NCBI RefSeq assembly: GCF_000153125.2
Contig: NZ_CM002299.1
Span: forward strand, 1,611,075-1,675,074
DNA from: Congregibacter litoralis KT71
GTDB lineage: Bacteria > Pseudomonadota > Gammaproteobacteria > Pseudomonadales > Halieaceae
Direction: 5' to 3'
DNA: 64,000 nucleotides
In this document: piece after piece, positions 25,285 through 33,628 of the stretch
Layout: every line of letters begins with the position of its first letter
Numbering within the stretch: position 1 is the stretch's first letter
Made by a program: the position numbers and the translations under genes
The notes under the pieces: generated by a model
Databases searched by the model: none
The model's input: only the letters and a program-made list of their open reading frames with translations
Told to the model about the DNA's origin: nothing

Positions 25285-25890
25285 ATGTATAAAGAGTTAC
25301 TGTGGGTCTTTACCCAACTACCAGACGATTACATCGTACTCGATACCGAAACCACCGGACTCCCTGACGAAAATGGGCTGCCGGACATCGTGACGCTTGG
25401 GATCACGGTGGTGAGGCAGAGAGAGATTGCTAAATCCGTAGAGTTCAAAACACGACCGAAAAAGCGAATCTCAGAAGAAGCGCAGTCGATACATGGTATT
25501 ACTAACGAGCAAGCTGCCGAATTTAAATCCTTTGATTCCCAGTGGAGCCATATGGCCGAATACCTGAAGGATCAGCTCATTGTCATTCACAACGCCAGTT
25601 TCGACTGGCCTATCCTGCGGGATCACGTCGTCCGATACAACTTAACCACGCCGTCAATAAAAGGTGTATTTTGTAGTCAGAAAGCCGCAACTCCCTGGGC
25701 GCAGGCAATGGATCTCTCGTGCAGCCACAGAGGACCGTCGGTAGATACGTTGACGAAGTCTCTGGGCGTTGAGAATCTCAGAGCTAAAAAGGATGGGGTG
25801 CATGGAGCGGAAATTGACAGTCAGCAAGCTGCGCAGATCCTAGAAGTTATGAGACGTTTGGAAAAGTCCAATACTGTTTGGTCCAATTAA
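25285..25890 (+). CDS. DEDDh 3'-5' exonuclease (DnaQ-like)
   Basis: The ~201-residue protein has all DEDDh exonuclease motifs: IVLDTETTGL (ExoI), VIHNASFDWPIL (ExoII) and HGAEIDSQQA (ExoIII, His then Asp after four residues). No polymerase-binding or other domain is attached. An AGGAGG (25271-25276) lies 8 bp before the ATG at 25285; an ATG at 25279 overlaps the toxin stop. It sits between the RES toxin and qatA, reading the same way, with 55 bp before qatA, so it may serve the toxin-antitoxin operon, Qat or neither. A role in defence is inferred from location. Confidence 0.8.
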   Translation: MYKELLWVFTQLPDDYIVLDTETTGLPDENGLPDIVTLGITVVRQREIAKSVEFKTRPKKRISEEAQSIHGITNEQAAEFKSFDSQWSHMAEYLKDQLIVIHNASFDWPILRDHVVRYNLTTPSIKGVFCSQKAATPWAQAMDLSCSHRGPSVDTLTKSLGVENLRAKKDGVHGAEIDSQQAAQILEVMRRLEKSNTVWSN

Positions 25891-25945
25891 CTGACGATGG
25901 CTTTGAGGGATAAAACTTTATCCAAGTTTCTAGTGTATTCGTCTA

Positions 25946-27790
25946 ATGGCACAATTTACGAGACGAGACTTCGAAAGTTTAGTCACCGAAAAGGGGAAGT
26001 TAGCTTTGTGGAGTGATAAAGAATCAGATAATGATTATCTGAATTTTGGTGAAGTATCGCAGATAACGGTCGACATACTGACTTCTACAGGTATGTTGCC
26101 TGTTTCCATTGGTGTGTTTGGCAATTGGGGTGCCGGTAAGTCTTCACTACTGAAGCTAATCGAACAGCGCCTTGAGGCAGATGAGAAAGACTGGATTACC
26201 ATCAACTTCGACGCTTGGTTGTATCAAGGCTACGATGATGCCCGAGCCTCTCTTCTGGAAGTGATTGCTACTGCGTTAACCCAAGCTGCAGATGGGGATG
26301 AAGGCCTGTACAAAAAGGCGAAGAAGCTTCTGGCTCGGGTCGACGGATTTCGGGCAATGGGGTTTATGACTGAAGGCGCCGCCTTACTCGCCGGTATCCC
26401 CACCGGAGGACTCCTAGCCCGCAGTGTTAGTGTCTTGGGCAATGCGACTGACGGCATCCAGGATCAGGGAGAATATCAAAACTTAGGTAAGACCGCCAAA
26501 GAGGCCAAGGAACAGGTTGGTGGCCTGTTGAAGCCCGAGACGAAGAAGAGCCCGCCCCAGCAGATTGATACATTCAGGAAAGAATACGGAGAGATTCTGG
26601 AAGAGCTCGGCAAGCCTCTGGTGGTGGTTATCGACAACCTTGATCGCTGCCTTCCTGCTAACGCCATCCATACGCTCGAGGCCATTCGGTTGTTTCTGTT
26701 TTTGACGAATACAGCGTTCATCATCGCGGCCGACGAAGAAATGATACGCTCATCGGTGGCTGACTATTTCAAAGGCGCTTCCGACCGCCACCAGATCGAC
26801 TACCTGGATAAGCTGATTCAGGTACCCATCCGCGTGCCCAAAGCCGGCGTGCGGGAAATCCGCTCCTATCTTTTCATGTTGTATGCCATCGACCACGGCT
26901 TGCCCCCAGATAGGCTCGAAGTGCTCCGGGAAGGCCTGGAAAAGGCCCTACAGCAGTCTTGGAAGGAGGATCCAATCACTCGGCAGGACGTTCTGGTTCT
27001 GACTGGTGAGCCAGAGGAGGGCACCCTAGCGAGGGCGTTTGCGCGGGCCGACCGCATTGCACCAGTTCTGGCAAATTCCCCTATCATCCACGGTAACCCC
27101 CGGATCGTGAAACGACTGTTAAATGTCGTGAAAATGCGCTCGCAGATTGCGCGGCGCCGCTCTATGCCTCTGGACGAGGCAGTGATCACCAAGCTGGTGA
27201 TATTTGAGCGATGTGTTGGTGTGACGGCAACGGCTGACTTCTACCGCCTTGTGGACGCCGAACAGGGGATGCCCATGCTTCTCAAGCAGCTGGAGGAAGG
27301 GGGTGGCCAGATACCCGATGATGCCCCTAAGACATGGACGGACAACCCGTCCACCAAATCTTTCATCAGCGAGTGGGCTCAACTCGAACCTCGGCTTAGC
27401 GGGGTCGATCTAAGGGCCGCGATTTACCTGTCTCGGGAAACCATGCCGATTGGCGCTTACGTTGTGGGTTTGTCCCCTGTAGGGCGGGAAGTGCTGGATG
27501 TGCTAGTGAGTACCAAGAACACCAGTTCACCGACAGCCGAAAAGCTGCTGGATACCCTACCGTTGGAAGAGCAGATCCCGGTGATGGAGGGCGCTATCAG
27601 CCACTTGAGGCAGGTCTCAGATTGGTCTCGCAGGCCCAAAGGATTTGCAGGGGCATGCTTGTTGGCCCGCCACTCAACCGGCGCAGCCAAGATTCTGGTT
27701 CGATATTTACAGGAGCTGGAGCTGGGGGGTAAGCCGCCAGCGTGGATGACCGCACTGTTAAAAGAAGAAGAGTGGTATAAGGACGACTAA
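25946..27790 (+). CDS. qatA: QatA, KAP-family P-loop NTPase of the Qat defence system
   Basis: The 614-residue protein is a KAP-type NTPase: Walker A GNWGAGKS (59-66), Walker B-like VVVIDNLDRC (Asp230 and Asp233), a hydrophobic patch after residue 130 (GAALLAGIPTGGLLARSV) between the two, and a sensor-like RIVKRLLNVV. It heads four overlapping genes in the order known for Qat (QueC-associated) anti-phage systems: ATPase, QatB, QueC-like, TatD-like. Its stop overlaps the qatB start (TAATGG). QatA is required for defence in the E. coli system studied; the mechanism here is not known from the sequence. Confidence 0.88.
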   Translation: MAQFTRRDFESLVTEKGKLALWSDKESDNDYLNFGEVSQITVDILTSTGMLPVSIGVFGNWGAGKSSLLKLIEQRLEADEKDWITINFDAWLYQGYDDARASLLEVIATALTQAADGDEGLYKKAKKLLARVDGFRAMGFMTEGAALLAGIPTGGLLARSVSVLGNATDGIQDQGEYQNLGKTAKEAKEQVGGLLKPETKKSPPQQIDTFRKEYGEILEELGKPLVVVIDNLDRCLPANAIHTLEAIRLFLFLTNTAFIIAADEEMIRSSVADYFKGASDRHQIDYLDKLIQVPIRVPKAGVREIRSYLFMLYAIDHGLPPDRLEVLREGLEKALQQSWKEDPITRQDVLVLTGEPEEGTLARAFARADRIAPVLANSPIIHGNPRIVKRLLNVVKMRSQIARRRSMPLDEAVITKLVIFERCVGVTATADFYRLVDAEQGMPMLLKQLEEGGGQIPDDAPKTWTDNPSTKSFISEWAQLEPRLSGVDLRAAIYLSRETMPIGAYVVGLSPVGREVLDVLVSTKNTSSPTAEKLLDTLPLEEQIPVMEGAISHLRQVSDWSRRPKGFAGACLLARHSTGAAKILVRYLQELELGGKPPAWMTALLKEEEWYKDD

Positions 27791-28542
27791 TGGGGACTTC
27801 ACAATCTAGTACCGGCCCAGGGGGCGGTTCACCACTGGTGCCGCCATGGGCCGATGACCAGCCACAGCAACCTTTACTTTCTCCACAAACTCGTAGATTT
27901 GCTCCGTTTCGAGAATCCTTGGGCAGAGCTGTGTCAAGCGGCGACCGAGGAGAGTTAAAGAGGGCTGTTGGCCACTACGCTCGTAAATCTAGTGGCGGGG
28001 GTGGTAGCGCGGCCAGGCGGATGGGCAGTGTCACCCAAGCTGGCGCTGGCCTCTTTGGTGTGTTGTCGGGGGTACCTGCTGGCCCGGGAGAGGCCAGTGT
28101 AGACCTTGCCAGTCTGGCCGGCCTCCCTTGCGAGTTGGCGATTTCTGCTATTACCCAGGCGCTGACCACTGAAGATGGGGATTCGGACAAGATACGTGTG
28201 GCGATGAATCATGCATTGGTGGACGCATTGGACGGTGTGGACACCTTTGACCCCCAATGCATCACTGACGATGTGATTGTCGACACCATGATCGGGTATC
28301 TGACCGAAAGTATTTTCCTGCAGATGGTGATGGACTCCGGCAAGGCCTGGAACAAGGCAGATACCCCTGCGATGGCAATACGCGCCGAAACGGAACTGCG
28401 TGAGTTGATCAAGGTTGTGGTCGACAAACATATGGCACCCAAACTTGCTGGCAATGTTCGGGCACTTACACGGCAGCAAATGGCACAGGTCGAACGTCAG
28501 GCCATCATCGATGCATGGACGGAATGGGAGGCCTACCGGTGA
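27790..28542 (+). CDS. qatB: QatB of the Qat defence system
   Basis: The 250-residue protein has a Gly/Ser/Pro-rich flexible N-terminus (about 1-75) and a helical C-terminal half (AISAITQALTTEDGDSDKIR, ALDGVDTFDPQCITDDVIVD). No enzymatic motif is seen. The assignment rests on order, size and overlaps with qatA (1 bp) and qatC (4 bp). A QatB substrate role for QatC modification has been proposed in the literature; this protein's mobile N-terminus would suit that, but it is inference here. Confidence 0.78.
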   Translation: MGTSQSSTGPGGGSPLVPPWADDQPQQPLLSPQTRRFAPFRESLGRAVSSGDRGELKRAVGHYARKSSGGGGSAARRMGSVTQAGAGLFGVLSGVPAGPGEASVDLASLAGLPCELAISAITQALTTEDGDSDKIRVAMNHALVDALDGVDTFDPQCITDDVIVDTMIGYLTESIFLQMVMDSGKAWNKADTPAMAIRAETELRELIKVVVDKHMAPKLAGNVRALTRQQMAQVERQAIIDAWTEWEAYR

Positions 28543-29843
28543 CACAATTAGTATTTCACCACAATCATCAGCTACTGCCACCGGCCAGTGATGTTTTGTT
28601 GCCTGTACAACTGTATGGGCTAAGCGGGCAGTGTCGTGGTGACATTTCCGTAATCGGGAATCCGGTCATCGAAAAGGTTAAGCGGTTGGGGGTACGAATT
28701 CCCACACAAGTTATGGATTTCCTGACTATAGCGCTTGCAGTGACGGCAGCGGACACCTTTGTTCGCAGGGCAGACGCAGAAGATGGCTGGACTCGGCAGT
28801 TTTCCCTTCGGCTGCCGCTTCATGAGCCTGCACGTTGGCAACCACTGAAGAAGGATTTAGATCGAGCCTTGCACTTCCTTAGCGGTGACATGTGGGATGT
28901 TGCTTTCCAGGAAGGTGGTTGCCCTCCCCCGGTACCATATCGCCGACGAGACCGGTTCCAACGGGTTCGGCTCAGAGGGCTTGATTGTGTGAGCCTCTTC
29001 TCTGGCGGACTGGATTCAGCCATTGGGGCGATCGATCTGCTTGCACAAGGGCGGACTCCACTATTGGTAAGTCATGCCTATAAGGGCGATAAAACGCATC
29101 AGGACCGGATCGCCGAAGCGCTTGAGGGGCGATTTTCACGCTTTGAGGTCAACGCGGATCCTCACCTCTATACAGGTGAAACAGATATAACCATGCGAAC
29201 ACGAAGCCTCAACTTTCTCGCGTTTGCTGCTGTCGGTGCCTGTGCTGTACAGGCAGTTTCGCAGGAAGAGACGGTTGACCTATTTGTTCCTGAGAATGGC
29301 TTTATCTCGCTAAATGCTCCATTGACGCCGCGGCGAATTGGCACATTGAGTACTCGCACCACTCACCCACATTTTATTGAAAGCATCCAAAACCTCTTTG
29401 GGGCGGTCGGTATCCCCTGCCGAATTGTCAATCCTTACCAGTTCGAGACGAAAGGCCAAATGGCCACTAAATGCCAAAACAGACAGCTGTTGGCAGATAT
29501 CGTGGATAGTACGGTGTCATGCAGCCATTGGAAACGGTCGAATCAGCAGTGCGGGATCTGCGTGCCTTGTATCATTCGTCGGGCTGCGCTTTATGCAAGC
29601 GGGATTGGTGAGGACACTGAGTACACATTCGGCGCTGTAGCTGACGTTCTGAATGAGACTGACCGCAGGGATGACCTCCTAGCGCTGTCCATTGCTGTCA
29701 AACAAAAAACAACTCGAAAATCAGGGCCATGGATTGCGGACAGTGGACCACTTCCTCCGGCGAAGTTCGAAAACTTTCAGAAAGTCTTTTTAGATGGACT
29801 AGTCGAAGTTGAAGCCTTCTTGAGAGCTGAGGGCGGCCTGTGA
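28539..29843 (+). CDS. qatC: QatC, QueC-like PP-loop enzyme of the Qat defence system
   Basis: The 434-residue protein carries the PP-loop pyrophosphatase motif SGGLDS (155-160) in VSLFSGGLDSAIGAIDLL and a C-terminal four-Cys cluster (Cys328, Cys338, Cys341, Cys344), like the zinc site of QueC, the 7-cyano-7-deazaguanine synthase. It has about 140 extra N-terminal residues compared with QueC, as expected of QatC. No queuosine genes are nearby, so a defence role is more likely than tRNA modification. A GTG at 28539 overlaps the qatB stop, and an in-frame start at 28515 is less likely. Confidence 0.88.
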   Translation: MTQLVFHHNHQLLPPASDVLLPVQLYGLSGQCRGDISVIGNPVIEKVKRLGVRIPTQVMDFLTIALAVTAADTFVRRADAEDGWTRQFSLRLPLHEPARWQPLKKDLDRALHFLSGDMWDVAFQEGGCPPPVPYRRRDRFQRVRLRGLDCVSLFSGGLDSAIGAIDLLAQGRTPLLVSHAYKGDKTHQDRIAEALEGRFSRFEVNADPHLYTGETDITMRTRSLNFLAFAAVGACAVQAVSQEETVDLFVPENGFISLNAPLTPRRIGTLSTRTTHPHFIESIQNLFGAVGIPCRIVNPYQFETKGQMATKCQNRQLLADIVDSTVSCSHWKRSNQQCGICVPCIIRRAALYASGIGEDTEYTFGAVADVLNETDRRDDLLALSIAVKQKTTRKSGPWIADSGPLPPAKFENFQKVFLDGLVEVEAFLRAEGGL

Positions 29844-30574
29844 GCCCTGTGAGTATCGATATGCATTGCCACCTCGATCTGTATCCCGAACCGATAAAGG
29901 TGGCGGCAGAGTGCAAGGCGAGAGGCACTTATGTGTTATCGGTGACAACGACTCCTAAGGCATGGGATGGGACATGTAAGCTTGCTGAGGGAAGTCAGCG
30001 GATCCGTACTGCGTTAGGGCTACACCCCCAACTCGCTCACCAAAGATCAAATGAATTAGAGCTATTCGATGCCCTGCTGCCGGGCGCTAAGTATGTGGGG
30101 GAGATCGGGCTCGATGGAGGAAAAGACTTTAAAGAACACTGGGAAGTTCAGCTGATGGTATTTCGCCACATACTAAGCAGCGTGAATCGAGCTGGCGGGC
30201 GTATAGTGTCAATACACAGTCGCGCCAGTGCAGAAGCTATCTTAGATGAGCTTGAGAGTATCGATAGTATTCCCATTCTGCATTGGTTTACTGGAACAAA
30301 AACGCAGCTAAAGCGAGCAATTGACCTTGGCTGTTGGTTCTCCGTTGGGCCCGCAATGCTAAATACCAAAAATGGAGCTGAACTAGCGCTGAATATTCCC
30401 AAAGATAGGTTGCTAACTGAGACAGATGGTCCATTTGCGAGGCACAGGCGCGAGCCACTGCAGCCATGGGATAGTGAAATTGCTGTTAATCAACTTGCAG
30501 ATTTATGGAATTGTCCAGTGTCCGATACAACTCATATATTAAAGAATAACTTTCGATCACTTCTGATCAGCTAA
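29840..30574 (+). CDS. qatD: QatD, TatD-like metal-dependent nuclease of the Qat defence system
   Basis: The 244-residue protein shows the TatD metal site: His9-x-His11 (DMHCHLD), Glu88 (VGEIGLD), His126 (VSIHSRAS), His148 (PILHWFTG) and Asp196 (TETDGPF). TatD proteins cut DNA from 3' ends. The start is GTG at 29840, overlapping the qatC stop. This completes qatABCD with all key residues in each part. It is noticeably AT-richer than the surrounding transfer genes. Confidence 0.88.
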   Translation: MSPVSIDMHCHLDLYPEPIKVAAECKARGTYVLSVTTTPKAWDGTCKLAEGSQRIRTALGLHPQLAHQRSNELELFDALLPGAKYVGEIGLDGGKDFKEHWEVQLMVFRHILSSVNRAGGRIVSIHSRASAEAILDELESIDSIPILHWFTGTKTQLKRAIDLGCWFSVGPAMLNTKNGAELALNIPKDRLLTETDGPFARHRREPLQPWDSEIAVNQLADLWNCPVSDTTHILKNNFRSLLIS

Positions 30575-30714
30575 CCGACGCTCCATCACTGGACCTAAAG
30601 AAATACAGAAAGAAACTTCAAAAAACCGCCCCACCAACCGAATAGATTTCCCATCGTCCATCCCGATTAATATCCGCATTATGCCCCGTAACAATACACG
30701 GGAGCAGCAGTACC

Positions 30715-31017
30715 ATGAAACGCCCATTCTGGTCATCGACGTTTCTCATTCTAGGTTTGTCAGTCACGTCAGCGGCGTTTGCCGATGCCGACGCCGAGCG
30801 CGAGGCTTTGGCGAAAATCATCCATGAACTCAATACCCTCGAGCCGCTGATCAAGCAGGCGCAGGCTAATGCTGAACAAGATGCCCGTATCCGATTTCGC
30901 TATGACTGGCTGCGTCAGGACTTTAAGCAGATCAAGGACGGCATCCAGTCGCACATCAATTCTCCCCGCGCTCAGCCTCGCTCGTTTCCGCCTTTGCGCG
31001 GTGATTACCGTCGATAG
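30715..31017 (+). CDS. RAQPRD-family ICE protein
   Basis: The 100-residue exported protein has a signal peptide (cleavage near SAAFADA), a helical body (EREALAKIIHELNTLEPLIK, IRFRYDWLRQDFKQIKDGIQ) and the signature RAQPRSFPPLRGDYRR near its C-terminus, which names the RAQPRD (TIGR01690) family. It resumes the transfer operon after the defence cargo. The function is unknown. Confidence 0.85.
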   Translation: MKRPFWSSTFLILGLSVTSAAFADADAEREALAKIIHELNTLEPLIKQAQANAEQDARIRFRYDWLRQDFKQIKDGIQSHINSPRAQPRSFPPLRGDYRR

Positions 31018-31020
31018 GTC

Positions 31021-31257
31021 TTGTCCGTGACTGCCGCACAACAAACTGCATTCCAAGCCGGTTCCGGCATTACCTCAGGCACGATGTTGACTGCAATCGC
31101 ATCGATGATCCTGGTGTTGGTGTTTGTTTGGGTGATCTGGGTGGCTTTAGGCGCATTTCGGGCCTGGCAGGACGGGCAAGCCACGGTCTTTGATCTGACC
31201 TGGAGCACTCTGCGGGCAAGCATTGTTTTGATGGTATTGGGTTTCTATTTGCGGTGA
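31021..31257 (+). CDS. TIGR03758-family ICE protein (DUF3262)
   Basis: The 78-residue membrane protein has two transmembrane helices (MLTAIASMILVLVFVWVIWV and ASIVLMVLGFYLR) with AFRAWQDGQATVFDLTWSTL between, as in the TIGR03758 family. The start is TTG at 31021 or GTG at 31027. It probably forms part of the inner-membrane channel. Confidence 0.8.
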   Translation: MSVTAAQQTAFQAGSGITSGTMLTAIASMILVLVFVWVIWVALGAFRAWQDGQATVFDLTWSTLRASIVLMVLGFYLR

Positions 31258-31310
31258 GTCAATCGAGAAAGTCCCGCAAGGGCAAGCGGCGGAGCATCGC
31301 AGTGGGATGC

Positions 31311-31331
31311 GGGGATAGTCCCCATTTTTAT
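31311..31331 (+). terminator. Possible intra-operon terminator or attenuator
   Basis: GGGGA-TAG-TCCCC (31311-31323) is followed by ATTTTTAT, and a GCATC/GATGC stem (31294-31310) lies just upstream. It sits in the 100-bp gap before the pilin-like TIGR03745 gene inside an otherwise tightly packed operon. It could reduce read-through or stabilise the processed pilin transcript. Confidence 0.4.
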
Positions 31332-31357
31332 CAGCGTTATAGAAGAGGAAAGTTGTT

Positions 31358-31735
31358 ATGGGTACATCAAATACCAAAATCAGTTTCAGCAAAAAAACTG
31401 CTGCCATCCGCAGAGCGTTATTGGCAACGGCAGCGGTGGCTGTTCCACTGCCGCTCTGGGCGGCATTGCCGACGCCGGTCGCGCCGAGTACCGGTCCGCC
31501 AGCAGGGGACTGGATTGGCCTGATTCAGGGCTATATCAAAGATGGTGGCCTGGTGCTTGGGTTGGCCATTGCGGTTTTGGGATTTCTCTGGATCGCGTAT
31601 TTGGGCTTTGCAAAATTCAATGAAGCTCGCCAGGGCAAGGCTGAATGGGCCGAAGTGGGTGTGCTCGGGATTGTCGGTGCGATCGTGCTGATATTCGCCA
31701 GTTATCTGCTCACTGAAGCGGCAGGCGTCATCTAA
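31358..31735 (+). CDS. TIGR03745-family ICE membrane protein, pilin-like (DUF2976)
   Basis: The 125-residue protein has a signal-like segment (ALLATAAVAVPLPLWAALP), then two transmembrane helices (LVLGLAIAVLGFLWIAYLGF and VLGIVGAIVLIFASYLLT). This is the TraA/VirB2-type pilin topology reported for TIGR03745. It probably makes the conjugative pilus subunit. A leader longer than usual for the operon and a terminator-like stem precede it, in keeping with separate control. Confidence 0.8.
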   Translation: MGTSNTKISFSKKTAAIRRALLATAAVAVPLPLWAALPTPVAPSTGPPAGDWIGLIQGYIKDGGLVLGLAIAVLGFLWIAYLGFAKFNEARQGKAEWAEVGVLGIVGAIVLIFASYLLTEAAGVI

Positions 31736-31773
31736 TGGCTGACGTCAACAATTGACTGCGATAGGAGACGTGA

Positions 31774-32154
31774 GTGTCCAACGACCATGAAATTCTGGCG
31801 GATCGGCTCAATGCCGAGCCCGCCATCTTTAAAGGCTGCTCATCCTCTGAGCTGGGCATGATTGTGGTGTTGGCCATTGTAATATGGTTCCCCCTCAGTC
31901 TATTGCTGGCCTGGTTGCTGGGCGCAATCACTATGGGCTTTGGGATCGCCGGTGTCGGCGTGGTGGCCACAGTCGTGGTCATGGCGACGCTGTTTCAGCG
32001 TATCAAACGTGGGCGGCCAGAAGGTTATTACCAGCAATGGTTACGTATCCGCCTGCATTCCATGGGGCTGTACCGCGTACCCTGGGTACTACGGAGTGGA
32101 TCCTGGGATATCGGGAGAACGCAGCATGCGCCGCTACCGTCTCGAAATCGATAA
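31774..32154 (+). CDS. TIGR03750-family conjugal transfer protein (DUF3487)
   Basis: The 126-residue protein starts at GTG and shows ILADRLNAEPAIFKGCSSSE, two adjacent transmembrane helices (about 28-70) and RPEGYYQQWLRIRLHSMGL, all typical of TIGR03750. It is the VirB3/TraL-like inner-membrane component. It overlaps the next gene by 29 bp. Confidence 0.82.
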   Translation: MSNDHEILADRLNAEPAIFKGCSSSELGMIVVLAIVIWFPLSLLLAWLLGAITMGFGIAGVGVVATVVVMATLFQRIKRGRPEGYYQQWLRIRLHSMGLYRVPWVLRSGSWDIGRTQHAPLPSRNR

Positions 32155-32803
32155 CGTACGTTCGCATTTGCGCTCCCTGTGGGCCGTCATCGGCCTACAA
32201 GGACTGATCATTCTCGCGCTCTGGGTTGGTTGGAGCCAGGCCCCCAAACAGCTGCGCGTCTATGTGCCACCCGATCTGCGCTCCGGAGCAGTGCTGGCCG
32301 CCGAGGAAGTGCCTGCAGCGAATGTCTATGCGTTCGCGTTCTACATTTTTCAGCAACTCAATCGCTGGCCCGAGAACGGCGCGACTGATTATGGCAGTGC
32401 AATTTTTCGGATATCGCCTTACCTGACGCCCCGCTACCGCAATGATCTGATTGAGGATATGGAGCTAAAAGCCAGGCGCGGTGAGCTGGCTTACCGCGTA
32501 CGGGGAGTTCATGAAGTTCCCGGGCATGGTTACGAAGAACGTCGCGTTGACGTGTTGTCTTCAGGCGCATGGATTGTATGGCTGGATCTGGATTTGATGG
32601 AGTCGGTGAAAGGCATGACCGTTAAGCAGACGACTATTCGATATCCGATTCGCGTGGTGAGACAAGCGATCGATCCAGAAACTAATCCCTGGGGCATGGC
32701 TCTTGATGGGTACGGAAGTGAAGGCCCGCGTCGATTAACCGATGCCGAACTGGCTGCTCCCGGTGCAAAGGGTACCAGCACTGAAGAGGAAACCTCTAGA
32801 TGA
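32126..32803 (+). CDS. TIGR03746-family ICE protein (PFL_4703 family)
   Basis: The 225-residue bitopic protein has an N-terminal transmembrane helix (LWAVIGLQGLIILALWVGWS) and a periplasmic domain with VPPDLRSGAVL, FAFYIFQQLNRWPENGATDY and NPWGMALDGYGSEGPRRL. It resembles VirB8/TraE-like scaffold proteins in layout and matches PFL_4703. The ATG at 32126 with GGGAGA upstream is preferred over the long open frame starting at 31940. It overlaps both neighbours. Confidence 0.82.
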   Translation: MRRYRLEIDNVRSHLRSLWAVIGLQGLIILALWVGWSQAPKQLRVYVPPDLRSGAVLAAEEVPAANVYAFAFYIFQQLNRWPENGATDYGSAIFRISPYLTPRYRNDLIEDMELKARRGELAYRVRGVHEVPGHGYEERRVDVLSSGAWIVWLDLDLMESVKGMTVKQTTIRYPIRVVRQAIDPETNPWGMALDGYGSEGPRRLTDAELAAPGAKGTSTEEETSR

Positions 32804-33609
32804 AAGCTCCGAATTGTTACTCTCCAGCCCAATGGGTTGCTATTCTAGGGTTATGTTTTTTCGTGGTGTGCTTTGCGCAAGCCGATGACGCGGCCTCGAA
32901 TGGTCCTGAAAGAATTGTCTGGAACAAATCGCCGATTGTCATCCCGTTGGTCGTGGGCGAAGAGCGTCTTGTTCATTTCCCTGATTCGGTGAGTATCGGC
33001 TTGCCGCAGACGCTGACGCCATTGCTACGTACTCAAAGCATCAACGGCACCGTTTACCTGCTGGCTAGACAGTCTTTTGAGCCTAGCCGTGTCATGGTGC
33101 GATCGGAAACCGATGGTCCGATGTACGTCCTCGATATTTCAGCAGCGCCTGGCGAAGCAGAGGGGCGCTCACTGCCTGATGTGCAGATACTGTTGGAAAC
33201 ACCGCAAGATACAGGTGCAGCTGAGTCGAAATATGGCATGCGATCACGTCCATGGGGCTACGCTGCATTAACCCGGTATGCCGCTCAACAACTCTATGCG
33301 CCTACGCGACTCATTCCCCGTCAGTCGGGTGTGGTTGCCATGCCGGTAACTGGCGAAACGGTGGATCTGGTGTATGGCGCCAAGGTTGAGTCCGTACCAG
33401 TCGCCGCCTGGAAGGTAGGTCTGCAGTATGTCACCGCCGTAAAACTGACCAATCGTACTCAAAGAGCAGTGGTGCTGGATCCGCGCGAGCTGCGCGGGTC
33501 ATGGCTGGCTGCCACGTTTCAACATAATCGCCTGTTACCTGCCGGCAATGAGGCCGATACGACAGCCGTCTATCTGGTCTCTGACCGGCCCTTCGATGTG
33601 GCACTTTGA
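32800..33609 (+). CDS. TIGR03749-family ICE protein (PFL_4704 family)
   Basis: The 269-residue exported protein (signal peptide ending near CFAQADDA) has a beta-rich VirB9/TraK-like domain (ERIVWNKSPIVIPLVVGEER, LLARQSFEPSRVMVRSETDG) and a C-terminal YVTAVKLTNRTQRAVVLDPR. It matches PFL_4704 and probably belongs to the outer-membrane core complex. The start overlaps the preceding stop (ATGA). Confidence 0.82.
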   Translation: MKAPNCYSPAQWVAILGLCFFVVCFAQADDAASNGPERIVWNKSPIVIPLVVGEERLVHFPDSVSIGLPQTLTPLLRTQSINGTVYLLARQSFEPSRVMVRSETDGPMYVLDISAAPGEAEGRSLPDVQILLETPQDTGAAESKYGMRSRPWGYAALTRYAAQQLYAPTRLIPRQSGVVAMPVTGETVDLVYGAKVESVPVAAWKVGLQYVTAVKLTNRTQRAVVLDPRELRGSWLAATFQHNRLLPAGNEADTTAVYLVSDRPFDVAL

Positions 33610-33628
33610 GAGAGGATAGGAATTAACC

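Larger units (their letters stand above)
24105..30714 (+). other. Defence cargo block inserted in the transfer operon (RES/Xre, exonuclease, Qat)
   Basis: Between TIGR03747 and RAQPRD, normally adjacent in PFGI-1-class ICEs, lie seven genes in one direction with their own promoter: a RES/Xre pair, a DEDDh exonuclease and qatABCD. Base composition grows AT-richer towards qatD. No flanking repeats, transposase or recombinase were found, so the way it arrived is unknown. The 140 bp after qatD hold no gene. Confidence 0.75.

Noticed and set aside
28539..29843. QueC of queuosine/preQ0 synthesis
   Set aside because: The N-terminal extension and the QatA/QatB/TatD neighbours fit QatC, and no queD, queE or queF is nearby.
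31940..32125. Long N-terminal extension of the TIGR03746-family protein
   Set aside because: It overlaps the TIGR03750 gene in another frame, and a good ribosome-binding site and membrane anchor begin at 32126.
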